From Elusimicrobiota bacterium (GTDB lineage: Bacteria > Elusimicrobiota > Elusimicrobia > Elusimicrobiales > UBA9959), in the NCBI GenBank assembly GCA_030639665.1, contig DAOWCC010000145.1:1-6090 (forward strand): 6,090 nucleotides of DNA, in the 5' to 3' direction. Below, piece after piece: positions 5,801 to 6,090 of this stretch (positions are counted from its first letter, which is position 1; every line of letters begins with the position of its first letter). Under the pieces are notes generated by a model, which was not told the origin of the DNA, ran no database searches, and saw only the letters and a list, made by a program, of their open reading frames with translations. The position numbers were made by a program, and so were the translations under genes.

Positions 5801-6090
5801 TTAAAACTCAACGGGAGTCACTTCATACCATGAAGTGCGGGTTATAGTATCATTGATTGTTTTAATATCCAACATATCATCATAAAATATATCACAACCG
5901 CCGCCATTAAAAGAGCCGCCTGAGCCTACCGCGACGGAACCAAAAATTTTTGTACTGCCACCGGCGATAAACCCTGTGCCGGCATAAATATAACCTTTAT
6001 AACTTAATGGTCCGCCTACTCCAATTCCGCCCGTATCACCACTGGCAACTCTTCCGGTTTTAAAGTTATATGGCCCCACATCCTGAAGAT
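5801..6090 (-). CDS. C-terminal part of a PilX-like pilus assembly / glycine-rich surface protein (cut by window edge)
   Basis: The frame is open at the right window edge (it reads Leu-Gln-Asp before the first GTG), so this is the end of a longer protein, with its TAA at 5801-5803. About 96 residues are visible. They show regularly spaced Gly-rich short strands (GGIGVGG, IYAGTGFIAGG, VAVGSGGSFNGGG) as in a right-handed parallel beta structure, then IFYDDML and a closing TSWYEVTP. Polar Gly-rich strands, an IxYDxxL element and a final TSW-x-E are what I recall from C-termini of PilX-type pilus assembly proteins in uncultured bacteria. Such proteins act as minor pilins at the envelope. The call is by resemblance only, as the prepilin N-terminus is outside the window. 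It is co-oriented with the peptide operon but 91 nt upstream. Confidence 0.5.
   Translation of the reverse strand, partial: LQDVGPYNFKTGRVASGDTGGIGVGGPLSYKGYIYAGTGFIAGGSTKIFGSVAVGSGGSFNGGGCDIFYDDMLDIKTINDTITRTSWYEVTPVEF

Overview
This is an AT-rich bacterial window using the standard code: TGA ends several genes and never interrupts a conserved frame. It mixes ATG and TTG starts, and several ribosome sites are good. Nothing fixes the taxon. The compact layout, AT-rich composition and GC-rich palindrome between genes fit an uncultured lineage such as Omnitrophota or a candidate-phyla-radiation group (inference only).

Left edge (1-318, + strand): the last 43 codons of what looks like an IS256/mutator-type transposase, ending in a probable insertion-sequence end that carries an outward TTGACA. 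About 180 bases without a supported gene follow. 319-1909 (+): a two-gene ABC-2 exporter, ATPase then permease, overlapping by 8 nt. 1910-2091: the convergent gap, holding a double GC-rich palindrome and an A/C-rich periodic stretch.

5709-2092 (- strand): a tightly packed six-gene operon for a ribosomally made, modified peptide (RiPP). In transcription order it encodes a lasso-B2-type cysteine protease, a PqqD-like leader-binding protein (RRE), an HPr-kinase-like kinase, a radical SAM/SPASM enzyme, a 47-residue precursor peptide, and an NTP_transf_5-type nucleotidyltransferase. The precursor lies at 3024-3167. It overlaps the 3' end of the radical SAM gene in another frame, has its own ribosome site, and carries the leader motif YEKPKL, an exact YxxPxL match as read by lasso-type RRE proteins. 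Its Gly/Asn-rich C-terminal half has three cysteines (CX6CX11C).

Proposed working: the PqqD protein holds the leader, the SPASM enzyme modifies the cysteine-containing core (perhaps by thioether cross-links), the B2 protease removes the leader, the kinase and nucleotidyltransferase may decorate the product, and the convergent ABC pair may export it or give immunity. No asparagine-synthetase-like lasso cyclase is in the window, so this looks like a lasso-type processing set re-used around a radical SAM enzyme. Right edge (5801-6090, - strand): the C-terminal part of a glycine-rich pilus-assembly-like protein, probably unrelated to the peptide operon.
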